From: Temnothorax longispinosus
Lineage: Eukaryota; Arthropoda; Insecta; Hymenoptera; Formicidae
Reading direction: 5' to 3'
Assembly: GCF_030848805.1 (NCBI RefSeq)
Contig: NC_092361.1
Span: 620,001-684,000, forward strand
Length of the DNA stretch: 64,000 nt
The notes under the pieces were generated by a model. That model saw nothing but the letters and a program-made list of their open reading frames with translations. It was not told the DNA's origin and searched no databases. The translations under genes and the position numbers were made by a program. Positions 1 to 14,698 of this stretch are shown here, piece by piece. The first letter of the stretch is position 1. Every line of letters starts with the position of its first letter.

Positions 1-3000
1 ACATTGAATAATAAAGTAGATAAATTAAATATAATTTTTGTTTGCTTGTTTGTTGATAACTACATCGGATAAAAATAGAAAAATCAATGTCTATTGTTGA
101 AAAAGATTAATAATTCTTCAGTTATTAGGCAAGTAAATTCAGTTATTAGATAAGCAAGCAAAATTTCATTAAATAAATAAAGTATTTATGAAATCGAACT
201 ATATTCTAACTTGCTTTTTAAGATTTTAAAAAGTTTTTGTTATTTAAAAAGTTTTCGTTTAAAAAACATTTGTTGAACCTATACCTTAAAATAACCTTGA
301 CAAATAGACAATTCTTTGTTCTTTTTATATGAATTTAATTTGAAATTGAAGGGCGCTTTGTACACACTTTAGCACACTAAGAATATACTTCTCGAACTTA
401 TAAAGTGTATTGAGAACAAATTTGTATATAACAATGTTAAACAAGAGATCTAACAACGGTTCGAACGAAAATAGGAAGTCTCCTACTTGCTAGGATTAAG
501 GAAATAGAAGCGAAATCGATAAACTACGGTGATGCTGCAGATACTCGTATCTACGAGAGGCAAATAAATGCGTGCATGTGTGCGCGCGTTCGCGTACGTA
601 CATCTGCATATGTGTAAATGTCGGGAAAGTTTGAGGAAGTCCGGAGAGAGCAACGACTCACGACTACTTTTTGCATAGGAAATGCCCAAAGAGAAGAAAC
701 GCTACGTGCGTAGAACAAAGTTAAAACTAAAAGACTTACGAAAGATCCGCGTGTCGAAAAATATATAAAAATTCTTCGATTTTCCTCGTTGATTCAACAC
801 ATTGGAATTTATCTTTAAATCATTAATAATTAATTGGAAGACCGTTACATGCAATTCTTTACATTGTTTAATATACCAGTTCAATCATAAATTTAAAGCC
901 TGCTAAAGCAAACTCAATTACGTATTACGCTATCGGTTTATTTCATCCTATAATAAAGAGAGAGAGAAAAACCTGTCAACAACAAATCTAATACTCATCC
1001 GCGAATTTGCATTCCCGCGACAATATGAGGCAAATGCGAAATAACACGTAGAGAAACGTTCGGCAAGAAATATAGATGGTGGAACCTGCCGCATAATGCA
1101 AACGTGTAGGGTGCCGGAAGTTCTTAATCCGGCATCGCGAGCTTCCCTCCTGTGAAATCCTGTCTCCTACGCGCTGGATGTTACTTTGCTCCTCCTTCCG
1201 CCGGTATCTCCTCCTCTGGAGATTCCTGAAAGGACGACGTCCGGAGCTTGCAGGATTATTAATGGTACCCTGCGACGTTCCGTTAATTGACTCGGATTTT
1301 ATTACACGCGCGCCGCTTCGACTTCGACTTCGCGAGTGGAGGGTACCGCCGCGAGCAAAAGCCGAGAGAGAAGCAAGCCGAGGATAGATAGCCTCCGTCC
1401 TACCGAGAGTTTCCTCCGCGGCTTTAAGAAGCATTTTTGGAAGCCAGTCACCCGTGCCAGTAGCCATTAAGCGCGGATAATGGAGAGAAAAAAATCATAA
1501 CGCAAAACCATTTATCTGACAACGGAAACTATGAATAGGACATTTGCTGCGGTTAGCTGCAACATAATTAATCGTTGGCCGGAAAGTGGGTCGTCATCGT
1601 CGACAGTTTGATGTACATAATGGCAGGAAGGATGAAAATTCGAAGTGAAGCAAATACCTTATTGGAGAACTAATATTATGCCCGCGATGGTTTTTTAAAG
1701 AAGAACTTTACTTGTCACACGTTTCCAATATTCGATATTAAATTATTAAGTTTCGAATTAATTGAAACAGCAGTTAGATCATTATTTCAATTATTAACAT
1801 TGTTAAAATTAAATTTATCAAAGACAGTAAAATCTATAATTTAGATTCTTTGATTTTGCAATCAATTAAAATCGTTGATTGCAATTCAATATTTCCTATT
1901 CGAAGAATATTACAAGTAAATATTAGAAAATAGTTCGTTCTATTATAATTCCATTATGGAAATGTATCTTCTACATATACATATTTGTTTACTGCGCGCA
2001 CGTGACAAAAGTTTGATTGATTCTGTTCAAATGTCTAAAGAACAATTGTATAAATGTATAATTGTAAATGTATAATTGTATAAATGTATACGTATTATAC
2101 GTATTATATACGTATTACATTTACAATATATTAAATCTAATATGCTTTCTCTGATGAATTAACTTGATAAAGGTATACCTGTTGCATATAATCAATTTAA
2201 TCGAATGTCAAATGTACGTTACCTTCAATAATGCTAATGCTATTTAATTTTCGGTTAATTAATGAAATAATCATTAATATATATAATTTTCCAACAATCT
2301 CTATTATTTGCAAATTAAGAGCGATATTTGGAAATGTTCATTGTTCTAATCTCATATACGTTCCAATCCTTTATAAACGTTCACTCTTTAGTGCTTTAAT
2401 CAATTTAAATTTAAATTTGCGATAATAAATGTACAGAACGCATAAATGAAACACAAATGGACAGGTATTTTCTATTAAAACCATCAAAATGATTAATTAT
2501 GTGTGAAACTAATGAGTTTTTGTTAACTAATATATATGTATGTATATGTATTTTAATTCTCTCTGTTTATGTAAATCGCAATACAATAAACATTTATAAA
2601 CTCTTTTGATGAAAAAAGAGCTTTTCATACCGCGAATGACTAGATAATGTCGAGTAAAACAATTTTTGCTCGGCAATAAAATTTCAGCGCACGTTGTTTT
2701 GCAGTTAATGCACATTAACCGCAGTCTGTGGTATGTACCGCGCATTTTTTTCTGCATACTAAAGTAAGTAATTTGCTCAAAATAATGTAAAATAAACATC
2801 AAAAACATATATTGTTACAGTTATTATGCAAGGCGTCACGCATTATGTTTTATCTCGATGTGTTTATGATGCTAGAGCATACACATTCACATGCGTACGT
2901 GCTTCTGTAATTACACATTTTATATTAAAATGTTACAGACTACTATCTATAATTTGTTAGAATTAACTTGCTAATTATTCAGAAAAATTAATTTTTTTTT

Positions 3001-3560
3001 AATTTGGGGAATTATCTAAATTAACTAAATAATAGATACAAATATGTGTGTGAATTATTGCTGAGCACATCCAAAATGTTGCGACGATCGAAATATTTCG
3101 TCTTGAACATCATAATTACAAAAGATCGATAATAGTTTATTAAGTAATTATAACTTATAACTTGGTATTATTAATAATATTTTAAGAACAGACTATTTAA
3201 ATTATTAATGTGGTTATTACAATTAATTAAAATGTCCATTTTCGCTCAATGTATGCAGTAACAGTAAATTTCTACAATTATACCAAATATATTTCAAGAA
3301 ATGTGTTTATGTAATCGTTATTTTCACTTAGAATGCTTATTAAGTAAAGCTGCTTATTGCAATGTTTAAGAAGACTAGAATAATATCTCCCGGGTATAAT
3401 AATTCGAAAATTTATCCAGATTACGTTATATAATAAAGATTTAACTTATATATATGTATTAAGTTTTTACATTTTATAGATAGTATTAAGTAACCTCTTT
3501 AATAATATCGTTCTCAGTTAGAGCCGTCTAATTATACATAACATTGTGTTAATTCAAATT
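1..3560. other. AT-rich DNA with one GC-richer island
   Basis: Mostly AT-rich with no exon I can support. The island at 1100-1450 contains a 159-codon minus-strand frame (starts MATGTGDWLPKM at 1467) with a weak donor after 22 codons (TCG before GTAGGA) and no recognisable domain; it is probably chance. A 59-nt exon-like stretch at about 2705-2763 (plus) has a fair acceptor and a GTAAGTAAT donor but little else. Confidence 0.4.
2039..2125. repeat. Degenerate TGTATAAATGTATAATTG / CGTATTA tandem array
   Basis: Short words (TGTATAAT, AAATGTATA, ATACGTATTA) recur in tandem with changes over about 85 nt. Confidence 0.7.
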
Positions 3561-6500
3561 TATGGCACAACCTGCGAGTTAATTAGGAAACGCGAGTGGT
3601 ACCGGGAACAAGCCGTAACCTGCATCATCTATTTCGTGCGTAGAATATCTCATCCCCTCAGAGCGCACTTAATCCTCGTACTCCGGGCTACGCCATAGAC
3701 GAGCCTACAAAGGGAGGTTGTGCGGAAAAGAATTATCATCAAGACGATGCTCTTACCGCGAGATTAAAAAAGCTCGACTAATATTCGTCAGTGGAATTAC
3801 AACGGCGGTTCGAACAACACGGACCTCGAAGAGGGAGCTCAGATACTTTTCGTCGGATACTTTTCAGACGGACAAAGTGAAAACTACGATGTGAGAGTGG
3901 AAAGAACAACAACGGACTACCACTACCAGCGGGCGCAACGACACCGGCGTGGTATCGTATTGAGAACTTTTCGCAAAGGCACGTCTCATTTTCAAATTAC
4001 TCTGAGCGTTCGCGCTCGCGATGGAAGGAGGAAGGAGGAAGGGGGGAGGCAGCGGAGGGCACATTTTAATCAAGCGCTTATTGAGTTGAAAACTCGAATA
4101 TTATTGCGAAAGCCGCAGACCAAAGTTTTATGCCGCGGCACCGCCTACGGACGTTATCTTACAAGTGATTCGCGCCTAGATCGCGCTTAAGCGAGATTGG
4201 AATTCGCCACGATATGAGAATTGCACCAAATTAATGTAAAATCAGTGTCACTGTGTTTGGGATCTCAACCAGGCAAGCTCGACTTGTTCGATCAATTATT
4301 GTTTATTACATTTAGTCACAATTTTTATTTTGTTACTTTTATTCATAATATAATGCACGTTGTAATTTCGGTTTCAAATAAACTCAAATTCTCTTTTAAT
4401 TTAATTTTAGTCATATATATTTTTTTATTTTTAATATCTTTTATGGAGAACTGATAGCCAAGTTATAAAAGTTAAAAATGTTAGAATTATAATGAAGAAT
4501 GTATATTTCTCAAGAATAAAAATAAATGAAATTGTATACGAACGAAGCACACACTGCAGAGGTAAATTTACAATTTATAAAAACTTTTATAGTTGAAAAA
4601 TTTCCCGTTATAGTAATGAAGAAATTTAGCAAGAGACGTAGCTAGGTTTTGATATGAGCGTTTGATGTGATGTAGGGTAGTGTCCTTTATAACGTGACTA
4701 CTTAGGCTTTATAGAGGGCTTAAAAGGGCTTTCTGTTTGGCACGTTAAGCCTTTCGTGTTGAATAACAGCTTCGACCTGAATGGGATATTTCTTGCACCC
4801 TAACTATAAATTAAGTGTATACACCGCGACATATAATAAACATGTCATAATGAATAAACAAAAGAATATTTTAAATACTCGACAACAGTAAGTAATATTA
4901 ACCTCAATAATATTATAGCAATAGTATAACGTGAATTTATTTGGATATTATCGAAAGATCGCGAAGAATAGGGTTAATCAATCGGAACTTGTTCCCCTCT
5001 CGTCAAGATTCACGGAGCCTCCGAGATTAGATGAATGCGGCTGTCGTTCGAATTGTATTAAGCACCAGGGGGCTGACTGCAGCCAGCGGAACAATTTTCA
5101 TTCCGTCCATCCGTCCATCCGACTGCCGCATCCTCCTTTTTTTTAAACGAAACTCGAGAATGGGGGAAATGGGCAAATCCTGCACTGGGCGTGCACGGAG
5201 ATATCTCGTCCGTTCATTCGTCCGAGGTCCGACGCGGCGCGACGCGACGCGCGATGTTGATTTTTTACTCGTGTGACTTTTATCTGTTTGAAAAATCGTC
5301 GCCCCTTTTGTACAGGTGCGCTTCCCGGCGCGCTACACGTAACGCTGATCCATCCCTGTCCCTCGCTTTTCTCTCCTAGTCGGCCGTACTACCCTCTCGC
5401 GCTCTCTCCCGCACCGTCTCCTCGATGGTCGTTCCCGTTTTCTTGCACGCTGGCGAATGCAAACTGCCCGGCGATCGATACAAGTTTCATAAATTAGCCG
5501 ACCGCTACGTCGATGTACACGTACGTATATACGTCGTCCGGTACACGGCGCCGGTATACGAGCGCAATTACGCTCGCTGCAAGCGTACCGCGCGTCGTTT
5601 TTCACAAATGCTTACAACAAAATCTAATGACGCAGTACGACATCCGCGAAAAATACGAGCGCGACAAAAATCATTTTTATTGGCTTGTATATGTCTCGTT
5701 GCGACATTCTTCATATCCGTCATATCTTTTTGATAATGAATTTTTCGTGCGTTTATTCGCGTTACGAGTAGAGTTGTTTGGGTTTAAAGTTTAAACTATA
5801 TATTTTGCACACGTACATATACAAGCGTCGTGTATCAATCAATGAATGATTTCCCCAAAGATTCGAAACGTAAGCGAATTCCGTAATTGGAAAGTGCAAA
5901 TGATGGAAACGTCGAGGGAACGTAATCTGCTCTACTTTATCATAAAAGCCGCACAAAGCGAGCGCGGCTTCCATCTGTCTCTCACGATCTTTTTATCTGT
6001 TCTCGAGAACGATATTCACCGGGAATTTTCCACAACGCGTTCGTATACTGCATTGTATCTCCCTGATATCGCGATCGTAAAGGACTGCGATGGTTTTATC
6101 TGTGAGAAAACAAGGTATATTGAACGATAAATGTTCCCGAGGGTTGATGTAGAATATAGCATGCGTAATAAATCTGATCGCAATTTGAATCCTATTATGT
6201 TTTATTTACGAAAATATAGGTATTCCCATAGCTATACTCGATCCAAAAAATTTAGACGTATAGGTGGAAGCTGCAGCTCGTGTGTTTAATATAACTTTTT
6301 TATAGACTTCGCGTGCATATAGATTTCTCTATATGCATATAATATTTTAAAATGTGCGAGAATTTTTCACTGCAAGGCACCATTTTTTTTCAATAACTGT
6401 AATATTAAATTAAAAACTAGTAATGGCTCTAAATTTTTAATATTTTCAGGATTAATCTTTAAATAAAAATTCTGTAAAGTTAGCCTTAAATTAAATAAAA

Positions 6501-9240
6501 AATAAGTTTTATCATATTCTTGAGTGAAGATTAATTAATAGATATTGTAAGAATTTTAATAGCGCTTTTAAAAAATGCTCGAGATAAATGGTAAATGATA
6601 TTTTTACTATCTGTGATTCAGGAAAGATACATGACTTTTTATACCTCGACCTTGCTTATCTGTTTCCAGTAATCAGCGTCATTTAAAACAATACAGCAAA
6701 GTGTTTCTCATATCTCAAGGCTCACTCATGAAGATTAATTCCCTGACCTTTACCCCCCCTTTGTCCGTCTTTCTTCTCGTCTAACCACCGTATTCTTTGC
6801 CAATATTTCATAGCTCCCCCATAAGGGTCTGCCAACTCTCATTGATTGAGCGGATACCAGACATTCGGCGCGGTAACGAAATAAGCTCTGCGTCAAATCG
6901 ACACGAGTGAAAACGTTTGCGTAAATGTACGTGCACGCGGGTATGTCAGTATACGGTATGCTCGCGCACACTGACACGTATATGCGACTTGTAACGCATA
7001 TATCTGGGATGGCGCGGTGTCGTCAGCGGAATTTTAAATTCCCTTAAAACTCGGTGGTGTGTATCGGCGATACTGAAATTTCGTCAAGTCTAGGATAGAT
7101 GTACGTATACGCATCTGCTCGCGTGTGCGAGCGATTGCGTATACGTGGACACGCACACACCTGCGAAGACGAGTACGGATGTACGAGTACGACACCACGA
7201 CATGTTTCTCTCAGACAGAAACGATTGGCAATCGATTCTACGGAATTTTGTGCACGTCTCGCGACATACACCGCGACTAGGGTGGATAAACGTGGATAAC
7301 ATCGATATCCGAATTTCAGTTAAGTTCCGCTCCGGCTTCGCTCCAGCACGGATGGACGTTAGAATGGGAATAAAATTTGTCAGTAATACGAACAATGTCG
7401 CAGGGACTTCTCTCAAGGGCTTACTAAAACTTCGTTTTTTTTCTCTTTCGCTTATTTCGAATAAGCACTGGAAATAATCCGCAGTGACAAAAGCTTTTAT
7501 GCTAACAAGTACTGTCGTTACGTGAAAAAAAAGTCTCGAGATTTCATGTATCTATATACGGTTTTAACTCTTCTCTTACAAAAAAAATTTAAAAAATTAG
7601 ATTTTAAACTTAAACTTTTGTGTATATTGTTTAGTATTTTTTATCAAATTGTTTATACTCGGTAATTTGCTTTAAATAATATTAAATAAACTTTTCCTAC
7701 TTCTCTTTTCTTTAAACTGTTTAAACCAAACAATTACAATGTTTCCCATCCTTAAAACAGTGCTTATAAATCACTAATTGTAAGCTGTGCAATTGATTTA
7801 TTGTAAAATTGAGTAAGAGATTGTAATAAAAATTAATGTCGCAAAAAAAATTATTATCCAAAAACAGCTAAAGAAATAATCGATACGCCATTGGATTTTC
7901 TATAAATTGAAAATAAAATGGGAAATACTTATTTATGTCTAAAAAATTTTTTGCTGCAATAAAAAATTGATTAAAACAATCATATACATGCAATTCAAAG
8001 TACATTCTATATGATTTATATGATAAAAATGGACTAATTTAACCGGCTTGTGTTCTGTTCAATTATACATATGTGACTGCATATTTTATGGCTTTACTCC
8101 AAATAGCGCGATACAGACAACACTTGTTAATAATTATTATAATTATATTATTACTATCGTTTTGATAATATATGAAATGCATTTCCTTCCTAGAATTAAA
8201 AGGGTTACACATTTATATTTGGTATTTATCTGCATAATTCATTGTTTCGGTTATTTATTGTATAATTTGTGTGTGTTGTATCTATGATTGTCGAATGTAG
8301 AAGCAATAAACGGCTGAATATTTGGAAATAGTCGTTATTATTGATGGAGGAAAGAACGTCGTCTACCTTCGTTTCTCATTTCCGGTTCGAGGGGCAGGGC
8401 ACAAATCACGCCGTAATTGTTAAATGTAGCGTGACCTATCGGCGAACGAGAAAGGGACGGCATGTATGTAAAATTGATAAAAGTTTCTGGCACGTACTCC
8501 TACGTACTTCTATGTAATCAATTCGTGATGATAGGTACATTTGCATTGTGGTTAGGAACAGCAGAACAACATAACATGCCCTATACTTTTGCTATGTATT
8601 TCGTCCGTTGCAATTTAAGATACTTTAAAAGAGAGAGACAAGAAAAAAAATTTTAACAGCTATATCAGTTATTTATCGAGCTAGTTCATAAGTTTGTGCT
8701 AACGCGTTTTAGAAATTAATTAATTAATTAATATTAAAATAAAATATATAACTATTATACATATTCAGCGGCATTGACAAGTTTCTATTTCGACTTTATA
8801 AACCTATATGTTCATGTTTTCGTTAGCATCTCCTAACTTACTAATCATGCACACGAGAGTTCCTTATTAGAAAGTTTCCCGTGCACAACACCGTCATGCG
8901 AATTAATTCATCGGAATCTCGCGACAACGTAACGCTCGAAAATCCTACAGGCGTCGCGCGACACTCGGTACGATGTCGCGCACGTACAGAGAGAGAGAGA
9001 GAGAGACGTGTAAGTACAGGAACACAGATACATACCCGATATTTGTACTCTTATCTTACCCGGAGTAAATTCAATGTTTGTACGCCGTGTCAACGCCCGT
9101 ACATGCAGGGCGGTATCACAGCAGATTTGAAGATGCAAATGCAACGCCGGTGGGCGCGTGCCCGCGACGCTGATGTCGGCGACGACGAATTTGTGTATCT
9201 GATGCCGTTTCATAGGTACTTCGTGTAGGAGCGACGACCA
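3561..9240. other. Alternating AT-rich and GC-rich non-coding DNA
   Basis: GC-raised stretches at 3600-4190, 4980-6130, 6740-7480 and 8880-9240 carry several overlapping open frames on both strands, none with a recognisable domain. A minus-strand donor-like GTAAGA occurs near 3756 and another near 9059. A CCGTCCAT tandem lies near 5103-5121. The rest is AT-rich and unremarkable. Confidence 0.35.
8988..9008. repeat. GA microsatellite
   Basis: An (AG)n run inside a small GC-rich island. Confidence 0.85.
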
Positions 9241-11928
9241 CATATTCCAATTTCAGTTTCCTCTACACAATTGTACTGGTTCGCGATAATAAATTTTCAT
9301 CTAAATACTCTAACTTTAATCGATTTCCCTCTGATAAAACATCGAGGAATCGATCATTATTCGCATAATTAACAACTGTAATTAACAACTTTGAAATTAT
9401 TCACAAAGTTCGATAGTTAATAAAATTTTCATTAAATATTAATTTAGGTTAATTTAGATTAATTTAATATGCGGAACTTAGACAAACAATAAATTACATG
9501 AATTTATTAGATCCGAAAATTATGTTTTCAAAATTATTAAATTAAAATTATTTGATTTATAATATGAGCAGATATAGATCATATAGATAATTCAAAAATA
9601 TCAAATGCTAATACGTGCTTTTATATTTTGTGTATTATAATTTACACAGTAAATTACGTTCGACTCTCGATTTGATCAATTCGGTTTTATTCAATTTACG
9701 TAATCCTCATATATAAATTAATTTCGACGACCTCTCTATAAAATCCAATTAATCCGTTGTTTAGTAAATACGAACTGCACTCATTTCTTTTTATTTACAA
9801 TGAATTTGATCAAGCTGTTAATTGCGTTCGAGAGACGTGGACTGTTGTATTAAAAGTAAAACGATACTTCCCCTTTAAAAGCGCGCGATGCGCAATGCTT
9901 GACGCAATGCTAAAGCATACACGAAATAGAGGACAGGGGAATATACTCGACAAAAGTTCCGGGTTAAGTATGTCATTTACACTGTCCGTATATCTAGCAG
10001 CTATATTTTTTATTAAGCGCTTTATGCATCGCTCAAACGCTAATTATGTCACTTGTTATAATACGTGAAATATTTCAAAGAAAATACAGCGTCGAAAAAT
10101 CGCACGCTAATTTGTGATACATATGTCATTCAATTAAGGAAGTTTTAATGTAAAGACAATAAAGTACCTATTTGCCTTGCGCTGTGCATTTACAAATTAC
10201 TATTTTAACACACGATACATTGACAACTTTAATCTTCCATTAGCATAAAAGTGTAAAATTACAACGATTGAAATGACTTTTGTCTTTAGATTGAAATTTT
10301 TTTCACGTGGCAACATGCAGCATATCGCGTCGCGACAGCGGACAAAATGACCATTTTGTGTTAAATAGGTCGGAGGGAAAAACCGACTTTTAAAAAGCGC
10401 AATTATATTTTTCGTATCGGTCGCATCCTCGGTGCTTAGTCCATTTTTGACGTTCTTTTTTGCAAAGAAATATACGAGAACAAAAACATTATATAGAAGT
10501 TCATTCGGTTATGAGCATGGAAACGTTGTATGAAAAGTAAGAAGATAACAGAGTAAAACACTCAGCGTGGCATTCAGTGGTGTATATCCGGTAGCGCGGA
10601 AGTCGAAAAGCGTAAGCTGCTCAGAAAAATAGGGAGAATGCAGGATTTATTGTTGCGCGCCCAGTTTTTCCCGAGTTTTAAACCGAATACTAGACTGGCA
10701 TATTACCTTGAAGTTTTCTATAAGCTTAAGGAACTTTTGTATTGAAGTATCGCGATCGTCTGTCAATCTGCTAGGTCATTCATGAGACGTTCGTTCGAAT
10801 GCCGATGTAAGTTATTTGCAAAGTTTTTTCAATGATACGTCAAAAAATTATTTAAACATGATATTATTCTAGAATTAATTAAAAAGCATTTATGAATTGT
10901 ATCTTATGTTTCCTTCTTGGCTTTGGTGTTATGATTTAACAGCGTAATCCTGTTTCGTTATTTAATTCGGTTAATAATTCAGTTTTCGAGTGCAGTGAAA
11001 TACATCGCGTTTCGCAGTAAAGTTTGTGACTGATATTGGAATCCCAGATAATCATAAATATATGAACAATATTTGTATAATTAAGTACGCTTCAACAATT
11101 CGTAAATAAACTACATATCTTATTTACGGAACACCCTGATTTGATTTTCTCCAACGAAATAATGCAATATCATTGCCTGTCCTATTTGTTAACATACGGA
11201 ATATATGTTTTACTGAAACACGTAATAAAATGTGACAAAACTGCGCTTCTCGAAATAAGTTTGTGAAATAGATATTTGCAGCTATAAGATAATCAGTCAC
11301 AGGAAATGCAAAAAAAGTAAAGATATAATAAAGGATATAGTAGATGGGGTATATTCCAGCGTGACACTATCAAGGCGATGCGTTTGAGGAAACGACGATG
11401 AATGTAGCAGCTTGACCGCACACGAAGGCAGTTAAGTTTCGTGAAATAATGTTATATCGCCGGCGGTAGACTGTTATTTCTAATCCGTGAGTAAAGATCG
11501 TACGTTTTCATTTGATCCCGTCCACGTCCATTACCGCAATGTTATTCCACGCGCTATTAAACTGTAAACCGTAAGTTCTGTCAAAACGACGTTTACGTCG
11601 CTCCCGCGACGACGGAGGCCACTCGTGAAATTATCTTTCGTAAGCGAAACAGAACATCTACATGTCAGAAACATATTTTCGAAAAAAAAAAGAAGATAAT
11701 GCGATCAATAGTACGAACGCGAGTATACGTATACCTAGTTCGAAATAGATAAGGGATAATACCGACTGCGGCTATCAACGCGTCGCTGAAATATACGTGG
11801 AAAAATGAGATGGATTTATTAAAATGAAAGCCCGTTACCTAAAATCCACTGCTTCCGAGCTCTCAGAAAAATTGACATTGGAATTCGTCGCGCCGCATGT
11901 GCCGAGCGCACGCGTTCTCTCTTTCTAG
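9241..11928. other. AT-rich DNA, one possible solo transposon end
   Basis: Nothing coding is supported. GGAACACCCTG at about 11128-11138 resembles the terminus of a CAGGGTGTTCC-type DNA transposon, but no partner end was found. Confidence 0.35.
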
Positions 11929-11940
11929 CAACGATGCGAG
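11929..11940 (+). other. Microexon-like site, 12 nt
   Basis: CGTTCTCTCTTTCTAG, a strong acceptor, is followed by the 12 nt CAACGATGCGAG and then GTAAGTGTG, a strong donor. Twelve nucleotides keep the frame and would insert four residues. A TGC triplet lies upstream of the pyrimidine tract, as at neuronal microexons. Such pairings also arise by chance. Confidence 0.25.
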
Positions 11941-14264
11941 GTAAGTGTGTCCCGGTACTGGTTGCGACGTAAAATGCAAAAATATGTTATCCGTTCTCAT
12001 ACTATCAGCGCTTCCCACGTCGACTCTCAGATCGAGTGCACGTCCACGGAAATATGTTTCCCCGTGAAAAATATCGGGGCCGTCTTAACGGCTACGATTT
12101 CGGGGCGGGTAACATATTTTGGCCGATCGAATTATTTGTAACTGTACCCACCAGACGTGCGCATATATCTTCCACATGATCTCGTAACACTTTCTTATTC
12201 GTTGCTTCCGGGATAAGTTACTTGAATTATGAGAAATATACGTCGAAATGTGATCATAAGAATTACACTTTATCGAATAGAATTAATGAAAAAAAACAAT
12301 CATTGGATTTAACAGAAAAATTATATTGTAATTACATTATGAATTTAAAATATAAATAAATAAAAATACAATTGTGTGAAATATTAACGCAATTTTAATT
12401 CAGCCTATTTCGAAATTAGTCAAAATGTTAAAGAACATAATTATCAAATTACTATCTATTTATGCTATTTGTTTAAAAACTCGATATTTTTCTAATATAA
12501 ATTAAAGAAAAGCACCTTTATATTTTTCCCCAATATATTTTTTTGATACTGATATATCGGAAAATCGATATTTTCCATTTTAGTCGTGACAAGTTTAATT
12601 TTGGTATTATTTATTTATTTAAAATATTGTATATTTAACAGAATTGAAAAATGTGGTTTTATATCCAATTAAAAATATTTTTAATAGAATATTGAAAATA
12701 AAATTAAGTTTTTAATTATTCAAACAATGTCAAACTAAAATTTAGTGCACGAAGATAAATGCATTGTACGTCATAGACTTTTAGAAGAAAACACTAAATT
12801 GCTTGAACACATGGATGCAACCATGATATTAGTTTGCCAAAAATTCGAAACTATTGGCCATGCAGTATGGTAACACTAATATTATGAGCGTCGAGATTAC
12901 GTCCAGCATCGGATATTCGTAGGAAATATTTGCATGACGAACATCGGTAGATTGAGACGAATGCACTTCGATCTACGAAAAATTTTCATCCATTCCCCTC
13001 GAGGAAAAGTATTCTGCGTATATGTACAAGAAAAGTTTGTAAATCCGTCACGGAGATTCACGACATCAGTGATTTTCGTCACTCACAAGATTCTTGTGTC
13101 TGAGAGAGAATCTTTCTACACAATTCTATTCACGTATTTATTTCCGTAAATTTCTCCACAATTGTTCTCCTCTCTTTAATTCAGAAATACTCGTATATTT
13201 GTCAAATAACTATATATATATTTATATGTATATATGTGTGTGAATGACTTAGAGTAATAATAAAATAAAATAAAATAATAAATTATATATTTTAAGAGAT
13301 AAGAAATTAATAAACTAATGTTTCATATTTTTTACCGCTTCAAAGCAAGTTTGGAAATTATTACCGCTAAGTGCAATATTTTGGATAAACAGCGATTAAA
13401 TTCAAATAAATATGGATCACGATGACGTTTGGCTTTGCTTTACGTGGCATAACGTATTAACGCTCCGGGGTCTCCCATATAGATTTGAGGTTTACCGTAT
13501 TACGTAAACTAACATTTCCCTGTGTACGTAACAATTTCCATGATTTCCTTGCAGATTAAGCGTGTGATCAAATCCTCTCACCGCATCAAATATACATTCC
13601 CATCGGCGTTCGATTGAAACTTCGATTGAGACCGGCAATGAGCGTGCTTTGATAATTATAACATAATTTGCCGTACCGCGGCGTCGAGTAGCGCTCGAAA
13701 ATAGTACATGATACGTAATCGTCACAGTTTCCAATGGAGCATTAAGCATATCGGTCAATTTTCGAACAATTTTAATTAAACCACGTAGCACAATGTACGG
13801 ACGGTTTCCTATTTAGGTTAATGGAGATCGGTTCGGCGTATGTAATAAACCTTGCGTCGCCGTCGTATTGGGAATATTTGGGACAAGGGTCGGAAGAGCG
13901 AACGAAACCGCGTAAAGGGGTTGGGAGCGAGTCAAGCACTCATTTTGCGGAATATAAAAGTTTTACGAGGCGCGCGGGAACTGATGAGGCCGGTACGTAA
14001 TGCTGCTTGATCCATCAATGCCTTTCGGGAGTTCCGCGGATACTCCGCGGTAGAAAATTTATCATTGCCTATAAATCAGTCGCGGCGTGGGAATTTTCAG
14101 GATACCGGAGAACGTGTCCCAATTAAGAAAGGTGCGTGTAGAATCGAATGTCGACAATTCAAAAAGTTACGAAGTCGACAAAATCGATTTCGATCAATTT
14201 TTGCTATCAATATATGTTTATCGAGAGATATCTGATAATATTTTTTAAATAAATATAAATTGTT
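11941..14264. other. AT-rich DNA with GC-richer block 13.44-14.06 kb
   Basis: No exon supported. The 13820-14060 block has higher CpG and an ATATAAAAG TATA-like word near 13952, but no coding frame. Confidence 0.3.
13257..13282. repeat. AAAAT pentanucleotide run
   Basis: Four or five units of AAAAT/AATAA. Confidence 0.8.
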
Positions 14265-14698
14265 TAAACAAAGGGAAAAATGCCAAAATTGGTCAGGATT
14301 GGATCTTGCTTGTCCAAATAATGTATTAATTCTTGAGTAACTTTTTACGTACAATTTTTTGCCCTGGCAGACCACGCGCTGTTACTTTCGGACATAACGC
14401 AGCCTCAAACCAAAGCCAGAACGATACAATCACACAATATCCCGTAATTTTCGCATATTCGTTTATTCCGAATTTCTTGTGTGTATTTTAATATAATTAA
14501 ATTGATATCAATTTTTAATTGTGCGATTGTATCGTTCTGGCTTTGGGCTTTGGTTAAAGCTGCGTTATGTCCGAAAGTAACGGCGCGTGGTCTACCAGGG
14601 CAAAGAATTGTACGTAAAAAGTCACTCAGGAATTAATATATTATTCGGACAAGCAAGATCCAGTCCTGACCGATTTCGGCGTTTTTCCCTTTGTTTGA
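14265..14698. repeat. Long foldback with 74-nt loop
   Basis: The left arm (14265-14440) and right arm (14515-14698) are reverse complements along about 175 bp. Nearly all differences between the arms are transitions, besides a small CTTTGGG duplication in the right arm. Reading outward, each arm encodes a related short open frame (QGKxLYVKSxSxINxLFGQA), which reflects the duplication rather than a known protein. No target-site duplication was found. Confidence 0.7.

Noticed and set aside
988..1467. 159-codon minus-strand open frame starting MATGTGDWLPKM
   Set aside because: No domain, Arg/Ser-rich from a CGAAGT-type repeat, and the second half looks random; a weak donor could end it after 22 codons but no partner exon is seen.
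8370..8400. GGTTCGAGGGGC resembling a tRNA B box
   Set aside because: No A box at the right distance and no cloverleaf.
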